Positions 46,914 to 52,298 of a stretch of DNA of 52,298 bases are shown in pieces. The notes under the pieces were generated by a model. It saw only the letters and a list, made by a program, of their open reading frames with translations. It did no database searches and was not told the origin of the DNA. Numbering within the stretch: the first letter of the stretch is position 1; every line of letters begins with the position of its first letter. The translations under genes were made by a program, and so were the position numbers. The DNA is from Bacillota bacterium (GTDB lineage: Bacteria; Bacillota; Bacilli; Alicyclobacillales; SLC66). The stretch covers positions 1 through 52,298 of the forward strand of contig JAJYTO010000004.1 of NCBI GenBank assembly GCA_021793015.1, in the 5' to 3' direction.

Positions 46914-47710
46914 CGGCCGTACAAGAGTGCAAGATACACGTCGATCATGTTGAGAAGCGTTATCAGGTAGGTGAGCGTCAGATCGTGGCTCTTAGCGAGA
47001 CCAACATTAAAGTGAATGAGGGGGAATTCATATGCCTGGTGGGGCCCACGGGATGTGGAAAGACCACGCTGCTTAATATGATTGCGGGCCTTGAACCTGT
47101 CACATCGGGCAAAATCGTCGTGAGCGGCAGGGAAGTGCAAAAACCAGGACGGGATCGGGGAGTTGTATTTCAACAATATGCGTTATTTCCTTGGCTGACT
47201 GTCAGAAAAAATGTTGAGTTCGCACTGTCGATGCGAGGGATAAGAGGAACGGAACGGTCCAAGATGGCTCGCGAGTTTCTTGCGTTAGTCAATTTGGAGG
47301 AATTCGAAAATGCTCTGCCCAAGCAATTGTCTGGTGGGATGAAACAACGCGTTGCGCTTGCTCGAGCCTATGCGGCTCAGCCGGATGTCCTGTTGATGGA
47401 TGAGCCCTTTGGAGCGTTGGATGCTGACACAAAAGCCCAATTACAAGAGGATTTACTTACCAGTTGGCGTCAACTTAAAACCACGATCATCTTTATCACT
47501 CACGACGTAGAGGAAGCTGTATTTCTCGCGCAACGAGTGATCGTAATGGCGGCAAGACCCGGAAGGGTCAAGGCGGAAGTGGACGTGCAACTACCGTTAG
47601 TACGGGACCATACTGTCCGATTCGGTCCCGAGTTGCTTGTCTATAAGAATGACATTTGGAATAGACTGCACGCGCAACGTGTCGATGAGGAATCGATTCA
47701 TGAGAATTAA
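46910..47710 (+). CDS. ABC transporter ATP-binding protein (SsuB/TauB-like)
   Basis: Walker A GPTGCGKTT; LSGGMKQRVALARA; LLMDEPFGALDADTK. Confidence 0.93.
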   Translation: MTAVQECKIHVDHVEKRYQVGERQIVALSETNIKVNEGEFICLVGPTGCGKTTLLNMIAGLEPVTSGKIVVSGREVQKPGRDRGVVFQQYALFPWLTVRKNVEFALSMRGIRGTERSKMAREFLALVNLEEFENALPKQLSGGMKQRVALARAYAAQPDVLLMDEPFGALDADTKAQLQEDLLTSWRQLKTTIIFITHDVEEAVFLAQRVIVMAARPGRVKAEVDVQLPLVRDHTVRFGPELLVYKNDIWNRLHAQRVDEESIHEN

Positions 47711-47765
47711 GGAGGTGATATAGCACGGTTGTCGTGATTTTAAAAAAAACCAGGGGGTTTTGAAC

Positions 47766-48785
47766 GTGAAATTGCACGCAAAGAAAATTGTTTCCATGTT
47801 GTCTGCGGGAGCACTTACACTACTAGCAGTTGGGACGTCCGTTCCCACCGCAATGGCCGCAAGCAGTAGTCAACCGACAACAATTACCGTCGCGTATATG
47901 GCCAATATGGGCGGGGCGAGCACCTTGGCGGTAGCAGAACAGATGGGGTACTTCAAGAAGGCTGGACTTAACGTACACCTGGATCTCTTTCAAACCGGTC
48001 CGGCAGAGCTGGACGCGATGGCATCCGGCACCGTAAATATCGCCTACATTGGCTCTGGGGCCGCGTTCTTGCCCATGAAGGGGTTAGCAAAGATCTTCTT
48101 TATCGACAGCATAGGGCTTGGGGATGGCGTCGTCGTGTCCAAGACATCAGGTGTGCATACACTGGCCCAATTAAAAGGGAAAAGCATCCTGCTTCCTATG
48201 GGAACAACCGCGGAGATCATTTTGTACGAGGCTCTGAAGAAGGCCGGCCTAACCTTGAATGATGTTCACTTGGTGAATACGAGTCCTTCTTCTGAGGTCC
48301 CCGCCTTTCTCTCAGGGAGAGCTCCGATTATGGCGGGATGGGATCCGAATCTTCAAGTGGTATTGCATAAATCACCTGGTTCTAAATTGTTGGCGAGTGA
48401 CAGGATGTTCTATCCACAGGTGTCTCTTCCAGGTATTTGGACCGCATCAAACTCTTTTGCGAAGACTGGTGTTCCGACGCTGTCCAAGTTTACCTGGGCC
48501 ATGTTGCAGGCAGTTAATTACAAATCGTCGCACATGTCGCAGGCGGTTTCATGGACCTCCAAAATGACTGGTGTCCCGGATAATTTGCTTGCACAATCGG
48601 TCAAAGACTCCATCTTTCCAACAGAGTCGACCCTGATCAAGTATTACACGTCAGGCGATGTTGCGAAGTGGTTCAATACGCTCGGGTCAACGTTTGTGGC
48701 CATGAAGGCTTTGCCCAAAGCGCCCGCGTATTCTTCCTATTCGTTGCCGAATCTCGTATTGCAGGCCAGTAAACTCAAACTGTAA
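47766..48785 (+). CDS. ABC substrate-binding protein (SsuA/TauA/NMT1-like)
   Basis: Signal peptide; ITVAYMANMGGASTLAVAEQMGYFKKAGLNVHLDLFQTGPAELDAMASGTVNIAYIGSG. Confidence 0.9.
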   Translation: MKLHAKKIVSMLSAGALTLLAVGTSVPTAMAASSSQPTTITVAYMANMGGASTLAVAEQMGYFKKAGLNVHLDLFQTGPAELDAMASGTVNIAYIGSGAAFLPMKGLAKIFFIDSIGLGDGVVVSKTSGVHTLAQLKGKSILLPMGTTAEIILYEALKKAGLTLNDVHLVNTSPSSEVPAFLSGRAPIMAGWDPNLQVVLHKSPGSKLLASDRMFYPQVSLPGIWTASNSFAKTGVPTLSKFTWAMLQAVNYKSSHMSQAVSWTSKMTGVPDNLLAQSVKDSIFPTESTLIKYYTSGDVAKWFNTLGSTFVAMKALPKAPAYSSYSLPNLVLQASKLKL

Positions 48786-48798
48786 ATCGGTATGCAAT

Positions 48799-48821
48799 TA
48801 GGCCGATATCATGTCGGCCTA
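48799..48821 (+). other. perfect hairpin between SBP gene and sulfatase 2
   Basis: TAGGCCGA-tatcatg-TCGGCCTA, no immediate U-tract. Confidence 0.75.
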
Positions 48822-48854
48822 TGCACTCATCCATTTTTCTTAGGAGTGGAACCA

Positions 48855-50231
48855 ATGAAAGTGATTTATATAGACATTGACAGTCTCAGACCGGATCACC
48901 TGCATTGCTATGGGTACCAAAGGTCCACATCTCCAAACATTGACCGGTTAGCTGCGCAAAGCGTGCGATTTACACAGTGTTTCACTTCAGACAGCCCTTG
49001 CATGCCTTCACGAGCGGCGATGATCAGCGGGACTTTCGGAATCAAGAATGGAATCGTTACGCATGGCAGTGATGGACTGGCAATGCCGCTGAAAACCCGC
49101 ACGATACCTGCGTTACTCAGAGAAAATGGGGTGCGGACCACAGCATTTTCAACATTCGGGAGGCACCCTTCTCCGTGGTTTTACATGGAATGGGAGGAGT
49201 TTCACGATCCAAAGGGATGGCGCTTTCAGCAAACCCCCGCTTGGAAGATGAATGAGCAGGTCCTTCCGTGGATTGAGGAAAATGCTCAAGACGACTTCTT
49301 CCTCTATGTGCAATACTGGGATCCTCATGCGATATATGATGCTCCCCTATCCTTAGTAAAGGCCATGGGAGAATATGATTTGCCCTCCTTTCCTGATGAT
49401 AAAGCAATCGAGGGCCATCAGCAGGATCGCTTTTGGCACTCCGCCAGCATGATGGGCGTCGATTCCTATGACAAGTATGCGGCGATGGTCAATGAGTACG
49501 ATGCCGAGATACGATATGTGGACTATCATGTGGGACAGTTGCTTACTGCGTTGGAACGAAAGGGAATTCTTGATGAGACCATGATCATAATCGCAGCTGA
49601 TCACGGTGAGGGGTTAGGGGAGCATGGAGTCTATGTGGAGCATTGGAGTGTCATGGACACGGTCAACCACATCCCGCTTATTGTGAAATTTCCACACAGC
49701 GCAGGCGCAGGGCGTGCATGTCCTGCTTTAGTCTATCAGTTCGATATTGCGGCCACAGTGTGCGAGGCATTCCAGATTTCAAAACCTGCGGAATGGGATA
49801 GCGAATCATTGTGGCCTTTCATCGATGAAAAGGCATTTGCGGGCCGTTCACACCTTGTGATCGGACATGGTCTATACACCGCCCAGCGTGCGGTCGTCAC
49901 GGATCAGTGGAAGTTAATTCGAACATTGCACAGTGGTGAGTGGCGCTATCCGCCGCAGCAACTCTTTGATCGCCAGGTGGATATTTATGAACAGACCGAT
50001 GTATGGTCCACTCATCAAGACATCGCAAAGTCGCTTAACGGATTGTTGACTGATTGGGAATACCTGAACCGCCCGACTCTAGGGTATGACCCGTTAGTTG
50101 TCACAGCGCATCAGGGTCCTCCGGGATTGGACTTGTATGGGAAAGAAACCATGGAAGATTATTATGTCAGGGGAATCCCTCAAACCGTTGCTTATTTGGA
50201 CAGGAAACCAGACGTTCCCGCACTGGAGTAG
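48855..50231 (+). CDS. Cys-type sulfatase 2, no signal peptide
   Basis: VIYIDIDSLRPDHLHCYGYQRSTSPNIDRLA; active-site CMPSRAAMISG; AADHGEGLGEHG; SD aggagtgg. Confidence 0.92.
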   Translation: MKVIYIDIDSLRPDHLHCYGYQRSTSPNIDRLAAQSVRFTQCFTSDSPCMPSRAAMISGTFGIKNGIVTHGSDGLAMPLKTRTIPALLRENGVRTTAFSTFGRHPSPWFYMEWEEFHDPKGWRFQQTPAWKMNEQVLPWIEENAQDDFFLYVQYWDPHAIYDAPLSLVKAMGEYDLPSFPDDKAIEGHQQDRFWHSASMMGVDSYDKYAAMVNEYDAEIRYVDYHVGQLLTALERKGILDETMIIIAADHGEGLGEHGVYVEHWSVMDTVNHIPLIVKFPHSAGAGRACPALVYQFDIAATVCEAFQISKPAEWDSESLWPFIDEKAFAGRSHLVIGHGLYTAQRAVVTDQWKLIRTLHSGEWRYPPQQLFDRQVDIYEQTDVWSTHQDIAKSLNGLLTDWEYLNRPTLGYDPLVVTAHQGPPGLDLYGKETMEDYYVRGIPQTVAYLDRKPDVPALE

Positions 50232-50253
50232 ATGCAGAGGGAGTGTGTTACAA

Positions 50254-51552
50254 ATGGGGTTGACGCCGCCCGTATTGTTTTACAAGGAGCATCTGGAAAA
50301 GGTAATTCTTCCGTTTTGGACGAAAAATGCATTGGACCTAGAAAACGGCGGCGTTTACACCTGTTTCAGCATGGATGGGGCCACACTGATCAGCCGCGAC
50401 AAGTATACCTGGTCGCAGGGACGGTTCCTGTGGCTCGCATCACGCCTTGTCAGAATAGCTAGGGCCGGGGAACTGGATGTGGATATGGATTTATTTCTAG
50501 AGGTGGCCGAAAAGACGGCATCCTTCTTGTTTTCTCATGTGTTTTTGGACAATGGCCATTGTGCGTTCGTATTGTCCAATCAAGGTGTTCCCAAATTAGT
50601 TGGTAATCAAGAAAGACTGGATGCCAGTATGTATGCGGACTGTTTTGTATGCCTGGGGTTTACAGAATATGCGAGTGTGACAGGGGATCTGGAATTATTG
50701 AACCGAGCATGGGATCTCTATCTATCCGTTTTGGATAGGGCAGAGACTGGCGATATAGTGACTGAGCCATACACCGTGCCGTCTGAATTGACCGTTCATG
50801 GAATACCCATGATTCTACTCAATCTCAGTTACGAACTATACAGAGTGTTTAAGGAAAAAGGCGATCCACGCACTGAGACCGCCATGAGTCACAGTCAAAC
50901 TCATATTAATTCCCTCTGGCTTCAGTACGATGTGGAGGCTAAGGTTCTTCGAGAACACACGGTAAAGCCACCCTTTCCGAAGGAAGGGTGGGAGGGGACA
51001 CTCCTTTGCGAACATATAGCTCCGGGACATACAGCCGAGACACTGTGGATGATGATGGAGTTTGCACGTGATTTGTCCGATTGGGATTTAATCGATCGCT
51101 GCTTGGCAGCGTTGAAGCAGACATTTCGTCTTGCATGGGACGATCAGTTTGGAGGACTATTTCGGTTTGTGGGGTTACGTGGAGGAGCACCTAACGGCAG
51201 GATGATGGGAACTTCCTACGAAGATCAAGTTCTGGATACATGGGACATGAAGTTATGGTGGGTGCACACAGAGTTTCTGTATGCGGCTTACTTGGGATGG
51301 AGTCTGACGCAGGATCAGGAATGTCGTGCAATGGCGGAGCAAATTCATCAGTACACGTTTACTACTTTCCCCAATCCTAATGAGACGCTGGGGGAATGGC
51401 TGCAAAAGAGGGATCGCCAAGGCTTGCCCCAAGATAAAATTGTGGCTTTGCCCGTTAAAGATCCGTACCATATTGCGCGTGATCTCTTATTATTGATGAG
51501 TTTGTCGAGGGATGACTCAAATATTGAGCCGCACGCTATGCGTGGGAACTGA
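50254..51552 (+). CDS. N-acylglucosamine 2-epimerase (AGE)-family protein
   Basis: LPFWTKNALDLENGGVYTCFSMDG...WSQGRFLWLASRL; HIAPGHTAETLWMMMEF; DMKLWWVHTEFLYAAYLGW; DPYHIARDLLLL. Confidence 0.85.
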   Translation: MGLTPPVLFYKEHLEKVILPFWTKNALDLENGGVYTCFSMDGATLISRDKYTWSQGRFLWLASRLVRIARAGELDVDMDLFLEVAEKTASFLFSHVFLDNGHCAFVLSNQGVPKLVGNQERLDASMYADCFVCLGFTEYASVTGDLELLNRAWDLYLSVLDRAETGDIVTEPYTVPSELTVHGIPMILLNLSYELYRVFKEKGDPRTETAMSHSQTHINSLWLQYDVEAKVLREHTVKPPFPKEGWEGTLLCEHIAPGHTAETLWMMMEFARDLSDWDLIDRCLAALKQTFRLAWDDQFGGLFRFVGLRGGAPNGRMMGTSYEDQVLDTWDMKLWWVHTEFLYAAYLGWSLTQDQECRAMAEQIHQYTFTTFPNPNETLGEWLQKRDRQGLPQDKIVALPVKDPYHIARDLLLLMSLSRDDSNIEPHAMRGN

Positions 51553-51720
51553 ACAGGATGAGCCGTGAGGTATGATGCAAAAGTCCTTCATGAGTAACGA
51601 CTGATCTCGGGAACGTGGACATGCAGACATCGCATACTGACACCTTGGACATGGAAAAAAGGATGGGCATCACGATCCAGTCTTTCACGCGTCATGACAA
51701 AATCATGTCCAAAACACATT

Positions 51721-51760
51721 TTATCCGGGTAATATTTATTTTTCATTTTTATCCGGGTAA
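51721..51760 (+). promoter_or_regulatory. pair of TTATCCGGGTAA boxes upstream of DUF2239-like gene
   Basis: Identical 12-mers at 51721-51732 and 51749-51760, near-palindromic. Confidence 0.6.
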
Positions 51761-51794
51761 AATAACTGGTGTGGTTTTACGAAGGGGGGCTATC

Positions 51795-52298
51795 ATGCCA
51801 AGCGACTTGACGGAGATCGCCTGCACGGCTTTTCTCGGTGAACGAGCGATCGCTTCCGGTACCTTAGCGCACGTTGTTTCAATGGTGAAAGATGCCTTCG
51901 ATGATCCCCATCTTTCGCCAATACTCATATTCGATGACACTACGAGCCAGCAAATAGAAATTGATTTTCGTGGAACGAAGGATGCGGTGTTGAAACGGTT
52001 GTCACGACATCCAGATACCGGTTCCGCGATGGATCAAGCGGGCTCGCCGCCTCGTGTCGGTCGACCTAAGCTCGGCGTTGTACCGGGAGAGGTCACATTG
52101 CTGCCGAGGCATTGGGAGTGGCTCAAGAGTCAGCCTGGAGGGGCTTCCGTCACTTTACGCAAGATCATTGATGAAGCGCGACATGTTCGTGAGAAGCAAA
52201 ACACAATGCGAGAAGCGCAGGAAGCCACCTATCGTTTTATGACAGCCATGGCTGGTGATTTCCCTCACTACGAAGATGCCCTGCGGGCGCTGTACACG
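51795..52298 (+). CDS. DUF2239-like protein, truncated by window end
   Basis: Manual translation MPSDLTEIACTAFLGERAIASGTLAHVVSMVKDAFDDPHLSPILIFDDTTSQQIEIDFRG...GRPKLGVVPGEVTLLPRHWEWLKSQPGGASVTLRKIIDEAR; SD aagggggg. Confidence 0.8.
   Translation, partial: MPSDLTEIACTAFLGERAIASGTLAHVVSMVKDAFDDPHLSPILIFDDTTSQQIEIDFRGTKDAVLKRLSRHPDTGSAMDQAGSPPRVGRPKLGVVPGEVTLLPRHWEWLKSQPGGASVTLRKIIDEARHVREKQNTMREAQEATYRFMTAMAGDFPHYEDALRALYT

Noticed and set aside
1-52298. rRNA and tRNA genes, prophage or integrase genes
   Set aside because: None recognised by reading; a tRNAscan/Infernal run would be decisive.

Overview
52.3-kb window of a GC-rich, spore-forming Bacillota-type chromosome (Alicyclobacillaceae-like is my inference). 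From left to right: the 3' end of a Ger(x)C germination gene; a qoxABCD-type heme-copper quinol oxidase operon (minus strand); lysA plus a free-standing aspartokinase-type ACT protein; a cell-wall amino-sugar/muropeptide recycling block (BadF-type kinase, RpiR regulator, serine hydrolase, GH84 glycosidase, DppA, DUF1343/NamZ, tandem GNAT, PIG-L deacetylase); a candidate toxin-antitoxin pair; a hairpin MITE next to a cobalamin riboswitch that heads a late B12 operon (cobQ, ATR, a cobT-bluB fusion, cobU, cbiB, cobS, cobD; cobC on the opposite strand); thiE/tenI-thiS-thiG; a glycosyltransferase/coiled-coil surface-protein locus; and a roughly 17-kb sulfate-ester/sulfo-sugar catabolic region (GntR, Cys-type sulfatase, MFS, anSME-like maturase with SEC-C tail, VOC, amidohydrolase, two nitrilase-fold proteins, ROK repressor, Ssu/Tau-like ABC importer, second Cys-type sulfatase, AGE-family epimerase). 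A DUF2239-like gene runs off the right edge. Most notable: (i) a two-sulfatase/one-maturase cytoplasmic desulfation locus with an apparently autoregulated ROK repressor; (ii) a nitrilase-fold pair in which one member has lost all three catalytic residues; (iii) a recurrent family of structured repeats with conserved loop and different but fully complementary stems, joined to a second hairpin module seen three times; (iv) in-frame minisatellites at linkers of several unrelated enzymes; (v) the CobT-BluB fusion; (vi) two small membrane proteins upstream of qoxA, one missed by the ORF track. All calls are from reading sequence and translations; no searches were run.
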